From: Salinibacterium sp. SWN248
GTDB lineage: Bacteria; Actinomycetota; Actinomycetes; Actinomycetales; Microbacteriaceae
Reading direction: 5' to 3'
Assembly (NCBI RefSeq): GCF_015864575.1
Contig: NZ_JADYWW010000001.1
Coordinates: 992,001-1,056,000 of the forward strand
DNA length: 64,000 bases
A program made the translations under genes and the position numbers. Below the pieces are notes generated by a model. That model did no database searches. It was not told the DNA's origin and saw only the letters and a list, made by a program, of their open reading frames with translations. Every line of letters starts with the position of its first letter. Position 1 is the first letter of the stretch. Below are positions 1 to 9,067 of the stretch, in pieces.

Positions 1-789
1 ATCAGGGGTGCCAAGCTGCAAGCTTGAAACGCCGTCGGTCACCATGTCTTGCATGTACTGAATCCCCGCCACCGTTTCGTCGCTGTTGAGGTAGCCATCG
101 GCGGTTGAGTTGTCTTCTGCATAGAGGCGGCCGCCGAAAGCGTGGATGTAGGGAAGCGCCTTGTCGACGATGCCAGTGGGGTTGCCCGAGTAACGAAGTG
201 CCATTCCGTTGCGGGTGACGGTGCCCGATGAATCCTGTGTCGCGAGAAGGTCGGCGTATTCGCGAAGTTCTTCGAAGGTCTCGGGCGGGCTGTCGGGGTC
301 AAGGCCAACCTCGACGAACTGGTCGATGTTGTAGAAGAGTTCCATGCCCAGGTCAGAGCTGACCGGGTAGCCGCTCCATTCGCCATCGACCTTGAAGTTG
401 CCGGCAGTGAGAGGAGTCAGGTTCTCTTCCCACAATTCCTGCAGGTCATCCGGAGCCTGGTCGGCGACGCCAAGCGCGCCGCCGTAGTAGGAGACTTGAC
501 CCATGAAGATATCGGGAGCGTCGCTCTTGCTCGCGAACCCTGCGGTGTAGCGGGCTTCGTACTGGCCGTAAGGAATGTCGACGTACTTGACGGTGACGTT
601 GGGGTGTTCTTTTTCGAAGTCTGCGATCTTGTCTTTGTAAAAATCTGTTGTTTGGCGCCAGTTGTCCTGGGGGTTCCAAATCGTCAACGTCGCCTCCCTG
701 TCGGGATCGGTCGATGCCGTCGAACATGACGACAAACTGACCGCGGCCACTACTGCGAGTGCCAGCGTTCGCCTAATGCTGTGTTTCAT
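1..789 (-). CDS. ABC transporter sugar-binding lipoprotein (partial)
   Basis: Reading leftwards from an ATG at 789, this frame stays open to the window edge (263 codons visible), so the C-terminal part is missing. An AGGAGGA ribosome site at 794-800 precedes the start. The N-terminus is a lipoprotein signal: basic residues, a hydrophobic stretch and the lipobox LSSC with the modified cysteine at residue 22. After it come features typical of family 1 extracellular solute-binding proteins (TLTIWNP, FEKEHPNV). The likely role is capture of a sugar outside the membrane for an ABC importer whose permeases would lie beyond the window. It diverges from a sugar-type dehydrogenase/mutarotase cluster, which suggests a shared substrate; that is inference. 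Confidence 0.85.
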   Translation of the reverse strand, partial: MKHSIRRTLALAVVAAVSLSSCSTASTDPDREATLTIWNPQDNWRQTTDFYKDKIADFEKEHPNVTVKYVDIPYGQYEARYTAGFASKSDAPDIFMGQVSYYGGALGVADQAPDDLQELWEENLTPLTAGNFKVDGEWSGYPVSSDLGMELFYNIDQFVEVGLDPDSPPETFEELREYADLLATQDSSGTVTRNGMALRYSGNPTGIVDKALPYIHAFGGRLYAEDNSTADGYLNSDETVAGIQYMQDMVTDGVSSLQLGTPD

Positions 790-830
790 TCGGTCCTCCT
801 TGACTGATGAGCATTTCCGCGCCGTTTGCT

Positions 831-934
831 TGTGCAACATACGCACGCATTGTGCATCTTATGGGCGCCCCGCGAGGGCTGTCAAGCGAAAAACAAGTTC
901 TCTGATATACCAATATCTGTGCGTAGAATGCACA
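831..934. promoter_or_regulatory. two candidate operators between divergent genes
   Basis: The 225-bp gap between the lipoprotein gene and the SDR gene holds two similar 17-bp inverted repeats of the form TGTGC-N7-GCAC(A/G), at 831-847 and 918-934. A further half-site TGTGC lies at 851-855. Equal arm sequence and equal spacer argue for one dimeric repressor controlling both directions. Nearby candidates are the IclR-family gene at 2266 and the SorC-family gene at 3044. No database motif was matched. Confidence 0.4.
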
Positions 935-1014
935 GTGTGTGCGCTGTGTGTGACATTCATCTTCGGGTGATGCCGTGCTGCGCAGCACTCTAACGAGAAG
1001 GAAGAGGGCACGAA

Positions 1015-1776
1015 ATGGGAAACACTTTGCAGGGTGCATCCGCGCTGGTCACGGGAGGCGGCGTAGGAATCGGACGAGCGATTGCTGCTGGATTGGTGGC
1101 AGAGGGCGCGCGCGTTGCCCTCACCTATCGTTCGCACGCGCCGGAGGACAGTTTCTTGAGCGAGCTCGAGAGAGTGTCAGGGCACAGGCCGCTGGCTATT
1201 CAGCTCGACGCCACGAACGAGGCTGAGGTCGAATCCGCGACCGCGCAGGTCGCTGCAAAGTTCGGTGCGATCAATATTCTTGTCAACAACGTTGGTGGGC
1301 TCGTTGAGCGGTCACCGATCGCAGAGATGAGTGCCAGCCTCTGGGATCACGTTGTCGCGGTGAATCTCGATAGCCTTTTTTTGGCCACCAGATACGCACT
1401 GCCATTCCTAGCGGCGGATGGCGGCAGAATCATTAACATCGCGTCACTGGCCGGTCGCAATGGCGGCCATGCGGGCGCGACCGCCTACGCCACTACAAAA
1501 GCCGGCATCTTTGGGTTCACTCGCGGGCTGGCGAAAGAGCTGGGGCCGACCGGAACGACGGTGAATGCAATTGCCCCAGGATTCATCGAAGCAACACCAT
1601 TTCACGACCGGTTCACCTCGGCCGCTTCCAAAGCAGCAACCATCGAGACCATTCCGGTTGGTCGCGCCGGCACCCCAGAAGACGTCGCCTCGGCGGCGAC
1701 GTGGTTGGCCAGCCCCTCAGCCAGCTTCGTCAGCGGCATCGTTCTCGATGTCAACGGCGCACAGTACTTCGGCTAG
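1015..1776 (+). CDS. short-chain dehydrogenase/reductase
   Basis: This 253-residue classical SDR shows the nucleotide-binding motif TGGGVGIG near residues 13-20, NNVGG near 90, and the catalytic set Ser144, Tyr158 and Lys162 (YATTK). The end SFVSGIVLDVNG is the usual SDR C-terminus. It would oxidise or reduce an alcohol or sugar with NAD(P). A purine-rich ribosome site precedes the ATG. A mutarotase gene follows after 3 nt, so a sugar dehydrogenase (for example of the L-fucose or aldose type) is a reasonable inference. The substrate cannot be read from the sequence. Confidence 0.85.
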   Translation: MGNTLQGASALVTGGGVGIGRAIAAGLVAEGARVALTYRSHAPEDSFLSELERVSGHRPLAIQLDATNEAEVESATAQVAAKFGAINILVNNVGGLVERSPIAEMSASLWDHVVAVNLDSLFLATRYALPFLAADGGRIINIASLAGRNGGHAGATAYATTKAGIFGFTRGLAKELGPTGTTVNAIAPGFIEATPFHDRFTSAASKAATIETIPVGRAGTPEDVASAATWLASPSASFVSGIVLDVNGAQYFG

Positions 1777-1779
1777 CGC

Positions 1780-2211
1780 GTGATTACAGCACCGATCATT
1801 CATCCACCTATTCTGGGCGCGCTCGCTGCTGCGGGACATAAGTCCACCATCATGATTGCGGATGCGCACTTCGCTGCAGCGACGACGTCGGGCAGCCGGG
1901 CAACGGTGGCTTATTTGAACTTCACGGCGGGCACCCCGCTCACCACTGATGTGCTCGCCACTCTGGCACAAATGGTTCCGTTCGAGCGCTACACGAGCAT
2001 GCTGACGCCAGAGGCGATCGAGAGCCCGGTCTGCGACGAGGTCAAACAGATTCTGGATGCCGACGTGCCCCATGACGTGTTGGAGCGAGAAGCTTTCTAC
2101 GATCTCATTCGCAGCGACAATCTCATCTTGTGCATCGTGACCGGTGATACTCGGCGATTCGCCAACATCCTGGTCACCGTTGGGGTGAATACTCAAACGG
2201 CGGTATCGTGA
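1780..2211 (+). CDS. RbsD/FucU-family sugar mutarotase
   Basis: The 143-residue product has the RbsD/FucU hallmarks: HPPIL at 8-12, the GHK motif with the family's catalytic His20, and IADA with Asp28. It ends with the family-like RFANILVTVGV. These cytoplasmic enzymes interconvert sugar anomers or ring forms (ribose pyranase, fucose mutarotase). The GTG start lies 3 nt after the SDR stop without a clear ribosome site, so translation is probably coupled. Pairing with an SDR points to a pathway in which the dehydrogenase uses one anomer. Fucose is a possibility but not shown. Confidence 0.8.
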   Translation: MITAPIIHPPILGALAAAGHKSTIMIADAHFAAATTSGSRATVAYLNFTAGTPLTTDVLATLAQMVPFERYTSMLTPEAIESPVCDEVKQILDADVPHDVLEREAFYDLIRSDNLILCIVTGDTRRFANILVTVGVNTQTAVS

Positions 2212-2265
2212 CAGAACTAGTCAAACCACTGCACAGGGTGTGCGGATGATGCAACGGAGTGAACC

Positions 2266-3036
2266 ATGTCACAGACTGTGAGCAGGGCGATCGACATCCT
2301 CGAGTACTGCAGCGAGCACCCTCGTGAACTTCGGGAGATCGCCGCCGAGCTTGGCGTGCATCGAACGACAGCTCTCAGGATTCTGCAAACGATGTCGGCG
2401 GCAGGGTTCGTTCGCAAAGATGACTTCGGCCGCTACGGAGTGGGATTTCGCCTCGCTGGGCTTGCGCAGTCCGCCATCAATCAGTTCGATTTGCGCACCG
2501 TGGTTCATCCCTACATTGTTCGACTCTCTGAAGCAACGAATCACACGATCCAGTTCGCTGTTCCCCAAGAGGGACATATTGTTTATGTCGATAAGATCGA
2601 GCCGGTTCAAAGCATCAGTCTTAACACCACAATCGGGGGATTCGTGGTGCTGCACACCGCCGGCGTCAGCAAGGCGATTCTTGCAAACCTTGATATCCCG
2701 GCCCGCGATCACATCTTGGCTAATGCAACCTTCACGAGCTACACGCCGAACACCATCACGACTAAGCGCGAGTTTCTCGAACGACTAACCACCGTCAAAG
2801 AGCGCGGTTGGGCGACTGATGAGGGAGAATTCGATGTCGTTTCGAATTGCATCGCGGCGCCGGTGTGGGATCACAACGAGCGCGTCACTGGTGCTATCTC
2901 GATCACATCTTTCCGAGAGAAGGCCGATATCACTGAACTCGTCAAGAACATTGACGACCTCTTGGACACGACCACCGCGATCTCGCGGGAACTCGGGTGG
3001 CGCCCACGAAACGAAGACGCCACCACTGAGGCCTAG
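2266..3036 (+). CDS. IclR-family transcriptional regulator
   Basis: At 256 residues this is standard IclR length. An N-terminal winged helix-turn-helix (SRAIDILEYCSEHPRELREIAAE, then a recognition helix around HRTTALRILQTM) is followed by an IclR effector domain containing HTIQFAVPQEG, a short TAGVSKAILA segment and ATDEGEFDVVSNCIAAPVW. Such proteins are dimeric or tetrameric repressors or activators of catabolic genes. Its position directly after the SDR-mutarotase pair suggests it controls that cluster and perhaps the divergent sugar-binding gene through the inverted repeats at 831-934. Confidence 0.9.
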   Translation: MSQTVSRAIDILEYCSEHPRELREIAAELGVHRTTALRILQTMSAAGFVRKDDFGRYGVGFRLAGLAQSAINQFDLRTVVHPYIVRLSEATNHTIQFAVPQEGHIVYVDKIEPVQSISLNTTIGGFVVLHTAGVSKAILANLDIPARDHILANATFTSYTPNTITTKREFLERLTTVKERGWATDEGEFDVVSNCIAAPVWDHNERVTGAISITSFREKADITELVKNIDDLLDTTTAISRELGWRPRNEDATTEA

Positions 3037-3043
3037 TGCGCGC

Positions 3044-3970
3044 TTAGCGCTGGCCGAGCAGTGCAAGAGCCAATTCGGAGTCGACCACCAGCACATCGAA
3101 GAGCCCGCCCGTGAGCGCCGCTTGGGTGCCCTCGAGCTTCTGCGCTCCAGCGGCGACGCCGACGACGGTGGGAATGTTGCCGAGCTCTTCGAGGTCGATC
3201 GCGATGACGCGGTCATTGACGACTGACTCGACGGTTTTTCCGTCGCTGTCGAAGAAGCGTGTGCAACAGTCACCAACGGCTCCGGATGCCGCGAACTCAG
3301 CGCGCTCAGTCTTACTGAGGTTCATTGACTCGATGATGGCGCCAGAAGCTCCAACACCGACGTTGCCGACACCAACGATCGCGATCTTGGCCCGCTTGGA
3401 TGCGTTCAATACACCGGTGATGGACGGTTCGCGCAGGAATGCTTCGCGGGATTCGCGGGACTCGACGACGGCGGGTGCGTAAAGGCGGCGGTGTTGCGCT
3501 CCCAGTTTGGTGGCGAGCAGGCGCACGAGAACGTTGCCGTCGCGAGCGGAGTCCACGATGGAAAGCCCGCCGACGAGGGGGAGCACTTCGATGTTTTCGT
3601 GGGAGGAGTCATCCGGAATTTCATCGACAACGGCCTGCACGCTTGAACCCCAGGAAAGGGCGATGCCGCCGTCGCGGGGCAGATTGTCGATGAGCCATTG
3701 GGCGCCGAGTGCCCCCACGCGAGTGAGTTGGTTGTCGGCGCCGGTGCTAGGCGCGACGCGGCATTCGCGGAGTCCGTAGCGGGCGACGAGCTGGGCTTCG
3801 AGGTCTTGAGCGCGACCGAAAGGATCGTTGATGCGGATCTCGACGATGCCGTTCTTGCGGGCGTCAGCAAGAACGCGCGAGACGTTCGATCGCGAGACGC
3901 CAATCTCTTGGGCGACTTCGGCTTGTGATTTGCCCTCGAGGTAATAGAGAGTGGCTGCCTTCACAAGCAT
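3044..3970 (-). CDS. SorC-family sugar-responsive regulator
   Basis: This 308-residue protein begins with a helix-turn-helix (LYYLEGKSQAEVAQEIGVSR, then NVSRVLADAR) and continues as the SorC sugar-phosphate-binding domain (GALGAQWLIDNL, ALSWGSSVQAVV, VGVGNVGVGASG, CCTRFFDSDG). These are cytoplasmic repressors released by phosphosugars. ATG at 3970 is the only usual start before an upstream stop, although no strong ribosome site is visible. It converges on the IclR gene with a 7-nt gap and diverges from the hydroxyacyl-CoA dehydrogenase gene, so either neighbour cluster could be its target. Confidence 0.85.
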   Translation of the reverse strand: MLVKAATLYYLEGKSQAEVAQEIGVSRSNVSRVLADARKNGIVEIRINDPFGRAQDLEAQLVARYGLRECRVAPSTGADNQLTRVGALGAQWLIDNLPRDGGIALSWGSSVQAVVDEIPDDSSHENIEVLPLVGGLSIVDSARDGNVLVRLLATKLGAQHRRLYAPAVVESRESREAFLREPSITGVLNASKRAKIAIVGVGNVGVGASGAIIESMNLSKTERAEFAASGAVGDCCTRFFDSDGKTVESVVNDRVIAIDLEELGNIPTVVGVAAGAQKLEGTQAALTGGLFDVLVVDSELALALLGQR

Positions 3971-4257
3971 GGCCTGATTGCGTGGACTGGGTATCGGTCC
4001 ATTCCTCTCTCATGCTTCATTGCTGATTTGCACTGATTCTACTTCGGTCTTCACACCCGTGCGCGTGATTTGCAGGGTTCTGCTAGCTAGAAGTGTCGAA
4101 GGCGTGCAGTCCAACGCGCTTGTCTCCACAGGAAACATCCGAGATTTATGCGGTCCAAACCCGGCTGGCTCACTTCTGGGGCACAGCCTAGGTTCAGGCG
4201 ATCGGGAGTAAATTGGGAGGATCGGATCAGGTTACAAACCGAAGAGAAGAGAACACA

Positions 4258-5118
4258 ATGACAAACATTCAGCGTGTAACGGTTCTAGGCACTGGAGTGC
4301 TCGGATCGCAGATCGCCTACCAAACCGCGTTCAGTGGATTTGAGGTCGTGGCATACGACATCAACGACGAGGTGCTAGAGAAGGCTCGCACTCGTTTCGA
4401 CGGACTCGCGAAAACGTACGTTGAAGACAGCGTCGCTGGCGCGGCAGACGGCAAGGCACAAGAAGCTCTCGGACGCGTACGATTCTCGTCCGACCTCGCC
4501 GACGCCGTCAAGGATGCTGACCTCGTCATCGAGGCCATCCCCGAGATTTTAGACCTCAAGAAGACCACGTACGCCGAGCTGGGAAAGCTCGCTCCCGAAC
4601 ACACGATTTTCGCCACGAACTCGTCGACTCTGTTGCCGAGCGACATGAAGGACTCCACCGGTCGTCCTGACAAGTTCTTGGCGCTGCACTTTGCCAACCA
4701 GATCTGGAAGTTCAACACTGCCGAGATCATGGGCACGAGCGACACCGATCCCGCAGTCTTCACTGCAGTGGTCGAATTCGCTTCGTCCATCGGAATGGTT
4801 CCCATTCCGATCCACAAGGAGAAGGCCGGCTACGTTCTCAACTCCTTGCTCGTTCCGTTCCTTAACGCTGCGGCAGAGCTCGCGGCCGATGGTTACGCAG
4901 AGCCTGCTGACGTTGACAACACGTGGCGGATTGCCACCGGCGCCCCCATGGGACCGTTCCAGATCCTTGACGTTATTGGGCTCACGACTCCGTACAACAT
5001 CATGTCCCACGGCGACGAGAACACGAAGCGGTTTGCCGAGTGGATGAAGGCCGAATACATCGACAAGGGCTACCTCGGTATTTCCACCGGTCGAGGCTTC
5101 TACACCTACACGAAGTAG
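4258..5118 (+). CDS. 3-hydroxyacyl-CoA dehydrogenase family protein
   Basis: The product (286 residues from ATG 4258) starts with an NAD-binding Rossmann motif, LGTGVLGSQIA. It carries family features: VIEAIPE, TNSSTLLPS, LHFANQ (catalytic His region) and KEKAGYVLNSLL (Asn at the active site). The C-terminal helical domain includes the GAPMGPFQILDVIG motif. It would oxidise a 3-hydroxyacyl-CoA such as 3-hydroxybutyryl-CoA with NAD+. An upstream in-frame start at 4213 exists, but 4258 has the purine-rich site GAAGAGAAGAG just before it and fits family length. The gene stands alone between two terminator-like or divergent boundaries. Confidence 0.87.
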   Translation: MTNIQRVTVLGTGVLGSQIAYQTAFSGFEVVAYDINDEVLEKARTRFDGLAKTYVEDSVAGAADGKAQEALGRVRFSSDLADAVKDADLVIEAIPEILDLKKTTYAELGKLAPEHTIFATNSSTLLPSDMKDSTGRPDKFLALHFANQIWKFNTAEIMGTSDTDPAVFTAVVEFASSIGMVPIPIHKEKAGYVLNSLLVPFLNAAAELAADGYAEPADVDNTWRIATGAPMGPFQILDVIGLTTPYNIMSHGDENTKRFAEWMKAEYIDKGYLGISTGRGFYTYTK

Positions 5119-5122
5119 TGCT

Positions 5123-5160
5123 GAGAGGCACGGGGGTGCTCACCTTCCCCCGTGCTCTCT
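5123..5160 (+). terminator. hairpin after the dehydrogenase gene
   Basis: A strong GC hairpin pairs GCACGGGGG (5128-5136) with CCCCCGTGC (5147-5155), extended by GAGA/TCTC. It lies 5 nt after the stop codon. No long T run follows. Confidence 0.65.
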
Positions 5161-5191
5161 ACCCGACCGTGTAACGTCCAGCGTTGGTCGC

Positions 5192-5206
5192 TAAACTTGC
5201 TTAGTG
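5192..5206 (+). promoter_or_regulatory. -10 box of leaderless cysS
   Basis: TAAACT at 5192-5197 ends 6 nt before the GTG start at 5204, and no ribosome-binding site is present. Transcription is therefore predicted to begin at or next to the start codon. Confidence 0.55.
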
Positions 5207-6634
5207 ACTATTCGCCTTTATGACACTCGCAGTGCCAGCCTTCTCGACCTCGATCCCCGTGAGCCGGGCAAGGTAGGCATCTACGTGTGCGGCCCCACCG
5301 TGCAGTCATCCCCGCATATCGGCCACCTGCGTTCAGCGCTCGTGTACGACATTTGGCGTCGTTGGCTCACCTATCGGGGGCTCGATGTCACGCTCGTGCG
5401 CAACGTCACCGACATCGACGACAAGATTTTGACCCGAGCAGCGGATGCCGCAGCCGAAGGCTCGACCGAACAGTGGTGGGCCTTGGCCTACCGTGTCGAA
5501 CTCGAGTTCACCGCGGGCTACAACGAGCTCGGCATTCTGCCGCCGACCTACGAGCCCCGCGCCACTGGCAACATCGGTGAGATGCGCGAGTTGATCGCCA
5601 CCCTTATCGAGCGTGGCCATGCTTATGCCGCAAGCGACGACTCCGGCGACGTCTACTTCGACACCCAGTCGTGGCCCTCCTACGGTGAACTCACTCGCCA
5701 AAAGCTCGACGACATGGTCGCCGCAGCCGATGCCGACCCTCGTTCCAAGCGTGACCCCCGCGACTTTGCCCTCTGGAAGGGCAGCAAGCCGACCGAGCCT
5801 GAGTCGGCGTCATGGTCATCGCCTTGGGGCAATGGGCGTCCAGGGTGGCACATTGAGTGCTCTGCCATGTCTCGCCGCTATCTGGGTGGGGCCTTCGACA
5901 TCCACGGTGGCGGCCTCGATCTGCGGTTCCCTCACCACGAGAACGAACTCGCTCAATCGACTGCGGCTGGCGACGAGTTCGCTCGCCACTGGGTGCACAA
6001 CGGTATGGTCAACGTCAACGGGCAGAAGATGTCGAAATCACTCGGCAACTCGGTGTTCGCTCGCGACCTTTTGGACGCCGCTCGGCCCATCGTGGTGCGC
6101 TATTTATTGGGAGCGGCCCATTACCGCTCCACAATCGACTACACTGACACGTCACTTGCTGAAGCGGAAGCAGCCTTTGAACGCCTCGAGGTGTTCATTG
6201 AGCGGGCCTCGCGTCGACTGCGAGACACTCGCTTCGACGTCGCGAACACCACAGAGGTGCCCGAGGCATTCGGCGAGGCTATGGATGACGACCTCGCAGT
6301 GCCTCAGGCGCTCGCGGTCGTGCACGAGACGATTCGTTCGGGCAACGCTGCCCTCGACGACGGAGATCTTGCGGCGGTTGCCACCGCGCGGTCACACGTG
6401 ATCGCTATGGCACAGGTTTTGGGTATCAACCCACTTGATCCACGATGGGGTTCTGAGCGTTCAGAGCCAGCCGTTGCTGCTTTGTCAGTACTGGTTGAAC
6501 AGCTCATTGAGGATCGCAATACGGCCCGCGCAGCAAAGGATTTTGCTGCCGCAGACCGAATCCGTGATGAACTATCAGCGGCGGGCATCGCACTAGAAGA
6601 TGACTCGACCGGATCGCATTGGAGCTTGCCGTGA
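5204..6634 (+). CDS. cysS: cysteinyl-tRNA synthetase
   Basis: This 476-residue class I aminoacyl-tRNA synthetase charges tRNA-Cys with cysteine. It contains the zinc-ligand Cys29 in CGPTV, the HIGH motif at residues 38-41, the second zinc-site region (HIECSAMS and PHHENE) and the KMSKS loop ([10 protein letters not shown]). The HIECSAM and [10 protein letters not shown] segments are characteristic of CysRS; the paralogue MshC of mycothiol synthesis has a different HIGH-region context. The GTG start is supported by a -10 box ending 6 nt upstream. The rRNA methyltransferase rlmB follows 31 nt downstream, a common actinobacterial pairing. Confidence 0.93.
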   Translation: MTIRLYDTRSASLLDLDPREPGKVGIYVCGPTVQSSPHIGHLRSALVYDIWRRWLTYRGLDVTLVRNVTDIDDKILTRAADAAAEGSTEQWWALAYRVELEFTAGYNELGILPPTYEPRATGNIGEMRELIATLIERGHAYAASDDSGDVYFDTQSWPSYGELTRQKLDDMVAAADADPRSKRDPRDFALWKGSKPTEPESASWSSPWGNGRPGWHIECSAMSRRYLGGAFDIHGGGLDLRFPHHENELAQSTAAGDEFARHWVHNGMVNVNGQKMSKSLGNSVFARDLLDAARPIVVRYLLGAAHYRSTIDYTDTSLAEAEAAFERLEVFIERASRRLRDTRFDVANTTEVPEAFGEAMDDDLAVPQALAVVHETIRSGNAALDDGDLAAVATARSHVIAMAQVLGINPLDPRWGSERSEPAVAALSVLVEQLIEDRNTARAAKDFAAADRIRDELSAAGIALEDDSTGSHWSLP

Positions 6635-6665
6635 CTGATCGGCGCTTCCGACAGGAGCAACACTC

Positions 6666-7700
6666 GTGAAAAACCCAGGTAACACACCCCGCGCAGGAGC
6701 GGTACGCAAGGGCCGCAAGGGCCCCCAGGTCGGCTCGGGAGGCCAGGGGCGTCAGGCTCTCGAAGGTCGCAAGCCCACCCCTAAGGCAGAAGACCGCCCG
6801 TACCACCCCGCGGGCAAGCGCAAGGCTGCTGCCGAGCGCTACGAAGCAGCCGGTGGAACTCGCCGCAACGGTGGCAAGCCCTCCGAGGGTGGCCAGCGTC
6901 CGAACCAGCCCAGCCGGTCACGGGTAGCGAAGTCTGCCGACGAGTCCGAAATGGTCACCGGCCGTAACTCGGTGCTCGAGGCTCTTCGCGCCAAGATCCC
7001 CGCCCACACTCTCTACATGGCTGCACGCATCGAATACGATGACCGCGTCAAGGAGATCCTCAAGCTCGCGACCTCGCGCGGCATTGCCGTGCTCGAAGTG
7101 ATGCGTCCAGAACTTGACCGCCTTGCTGGTTTCGACTCCGTGCACCAGGGCTTCGCCCTCAAGGTGCCGCCGTACGAGTACGCGCATCCCATGGAACTGC
7201 TCGACAAGGTAGAAGCACGCGGCCAGGTTCCGCTGCTCGTTGCTCTTGACGGCATCACCGACCCGCGCAACCTTGGCGCCATCGTGCGCTCGGTTGCCGC
7301 GTTTGGTGGACAGGGTGTCATCGTTCCGCAGCGTCGCTCAGTCGGCATGACGGCATCCGCGTGGAAGACCTCCGCCGGTGCTGCCGCCCGCACGCCCGTT
7401 GCTATGGCTAACAACCTCACGCAGATGATCAAGGAATACAAGAAGCGCGGTGTCTTCGTGCTCGGACTTGATGGGGATGGCGACGTGTCGCTTCCCTCCT
7501 TGCCGCTGGCGAAAGAGCCCGTGCTGATCGTTGTCGGTAGCGAAGGCAAGGGCCTCTCTCGACTCGTTACCGAAAACTGTGACGCCATCGTCTCGATCCC
7601 GATCAGCGCATCGACCGAGTCGCTCAACGCCGGTATCGCCGCGAGTGTCACGCTCTACGAAATCTCGAAGCTGCGTTCAGCAGCTCGCAAAAAGAAGTAG
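6666..7700 (+). CDS. rlmB: 23S rRNA (guanosine-2'-O-) methyltransferase RlmB
   Basis: The 344-residue SpoU/TrmH protein has a disordered, Lys/Arg/Gly-rich N-terminal extension of about 90 residues, typical of actinobacterial members and likely RNA-binding. A SpoU substrate-binding domain follows (TGRNSVLEAL), then the knotted SPOUT domain. Motif 1 is DPRNLGAIVRS, motif 2 is VGSEGKGLSRLV and motif 3 is PISASTESLNAGIAA. It methylates the ribose of a guanosine in 23S rRNA using S-adenosylmethionine. GTG 6666 follows cysS by 31 nt, so the two are probably co-transcribed and share the terminator at 7728-7773. Confidence 0.9.
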   Translation: MKNPGNTPRAGAVRKGRKGPQVGSGGQGRQALEGRKPTPKAEDRPYHPAGKRKAAAERYEAAGGTRRNGGKPSEGGQRPNQPSRSRVAKSADESEMVTGRNSVLEALRAKIPAHTLYMAARIEYDDRVKEILKLATSRGIAVLEVMRPELDRLAGFDSVHQGFALKVPPYEYAHPMELLDKVEARGQVPLLVALDGITDPRNLGAIVRSVAAFGGQGVIVPQRRSVGMTASAWKTSAGAAARTPVAMANNLTQMIKEYKKRGVFVLGLDGDGDVSLPSLPLAKEPVLIVVGSEGKGLSRLVTENCDAIVSIPISASTESLNAGIAASVTLYEISKLRSAARKKK

Positions 7701-7727
7701 CGTGCCGCAGGAGTGATCCTGCGCCGC

Positions 7728-7773
7728 AACGCAGAGAGCCGCTGCCCCGAGGGGACAGCGGCTCTCTGCGTTT
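7728..7773. terminator. bidirectional terminator between convergent genes
   Basis: A 17-bp perfect stem (7728-7744 with 7756-7772) closes a short GC-rich loop between rlmB and the convergent trans-sulfuration gene. T residues on one side and A residues on the other let it serve both directions. Confidence 0.85.
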
Positions 7774-7783
7774 AAGGCTGCTG

Positions 7784-8968
7784 TTAGCTGGCGCTGACCG
7801 CGTCAAGCGCAGCCGTGATGTCGTTCATGAGGTCATCGACGTGCTCGAGCCCGACCGAGACGCGCACAATTCCCGCTCCGGGCTTCGCTTCCGACGCAAC
7901 CGGGCGGTGCGTGAGTGATGCCGGATGCTGCACGAGGGTGTCGATTCCGCCGAGCGATACCGCGTGCGTGATGAGCTTTACCGACTCCGTGAACTTCGCT
8001 GCAGCGTCGTAGCCACCGGCGAGGTCAAGGGCGATGAGCGAGCCGGCACCGTCGGATTGCGTGCCGATGAGGCCTGACGGGTCCTGGCCGGGAAGGCCGG
8101 GGTAGAGCACGCGAGCGAGTGCGGGGTGGCCGTCGAGGCGACGAGCAAGCTCCCCAGCGGTCTCCTGCTGGGCGCGTACGCGCAGGGGAAGTGTGCGAAG
8201 TCCGCGGTGCAGCAGGTAGGCCGCAAAGGGGTGCAGAACGCCACCGGTAAGGGCGCGAACGTTGCGCAGGGCCTTGGCGTGCTCTTCGCTTGTCGCGATA
8301 ACGCCGCCCATGACATCCCCGTGGCCGCCGAGGTACTTGGTGGCGCTGTGCAGCACCATGGCTGCACCGAGTTCGATGGGGCGCTGCAGAACGGGGGTCG
8401 CGAAGGTATTGTCCACGAGAACGGGCACGGTGCCGGCGGCTTCGACGACCTTCTTGATGTCGACGAGTTCGAGAGTGGGGTTCGCGGGCGACTCAATGAT
8501 GACGAGGCCCGTGTTGGGCTGAATAGCGTTGACGATCGAGTCGGCATCCGCCCAGGTCACAGTCGTGCCGAGCAGTCCGTTGTCGAGCACGTGGTCGGTT
8601 CCGCCGTAGAGCGGGCGAACGCCCACAACGTGCGGGCGGCCGGCGGAAGCGATAGCGATGAGCACCGCGGAGAGTGCTGCCATGCCGCTGGCGTAAGCGA
8701 CGGCTGCTTCAGCGCCTTCGAGGGCCGCGAGGCTGTCTTCGAAGCGAGCAACTCCGGGCTGCCACAAACGCTGGTACACCGCAGAGTGGCCATCGATGAG
8801 GGGATTTCCCGTGGCGAGGTTCTCGTAGGAGTCGCCACCCACTTCGACGCTGGGCAGCGGATTGGTCGTGGAGAGGTCAATAGAGGGAACGTGTTGACCA
8901 GATTCCTGCACGCCCTCCATTCCCGCGTGAACAGCAAGGGTTTCGAGATGGATGTCGTGAGGCAGCAT
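7784..8968 (-). CDS. cystathionine gamma-synthase/lyase-type PLP enzyme
   Basis: This 394-residue protein belongs to the Cys/Met-metabolism PLP family. The cofactor lysine lies in HSATKYLGGHGD. Other family signs are SGMAALSAVL, PLYGGTDHV, ESPANPTLELVDI, VDNTFATP and the C-terminal SLGGIDTLVQHPASLTH. Members make or cleave cystathionine or convert activated homoserine to methionine precursors. The exact activity (gamma-synthase, gamma-lyase or methionine gamma-lyase) cannot be settled here. An Lrp-type regulator is transcribed divergently 99 bp away and is the obvious candidate controller. Confidence 0.85.
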   Translation of the reverse strand: MLPHDIHLETLAVHAGMEGVQESGQHVPSIDLSTTNPLPSVEVGGDSYENLATGNPLIDGHSAVYQRLWQPGVARFEDSLAALEGAEAAVAYASGMAALSAVLIAIASAGRPHVVGVRPLYGGTDHVLDNGLLGTTVTWADADSIVNAIQPNTGLVIIESPANPTLELVDIKKVVEAAGTVPVLVDNTFATPVLQRPIELGAAMVLHSATKYLGGHGDVMGGVIATSEEHAKALRNVRALTGGVLHPFAAYLLHRGLRTLPLRVRAQQETAGELARRLDGHPALARVLYPGLPGQDPSGLIGTQSDGAGSLIALDLAGGYDAAAKFTESVKLITHAVSLGGIDTLVQHPASLTHRPVASEAKPGAGIVRVSVGLEHVDDLMNDITAALDAVSAS

Positions 8969-9067
8969 TACTTGATAACAGCAGAAACTTCGACGCTAAT
9001 CAACTCTCCTGCAGAATCTTCACGAATTGTGTCGTTTTTCGCATAAGCTGCGACGCAGGAGGCGACC

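Noticed and set aside
5204-6634. MshC (mycothiol cysteine ligase) instead of CysRS
   Set aside because: The HIGH-region context, full length of 476 residues and complete zinc and KMSKS features match cysteinyl-tRNA synthetase.
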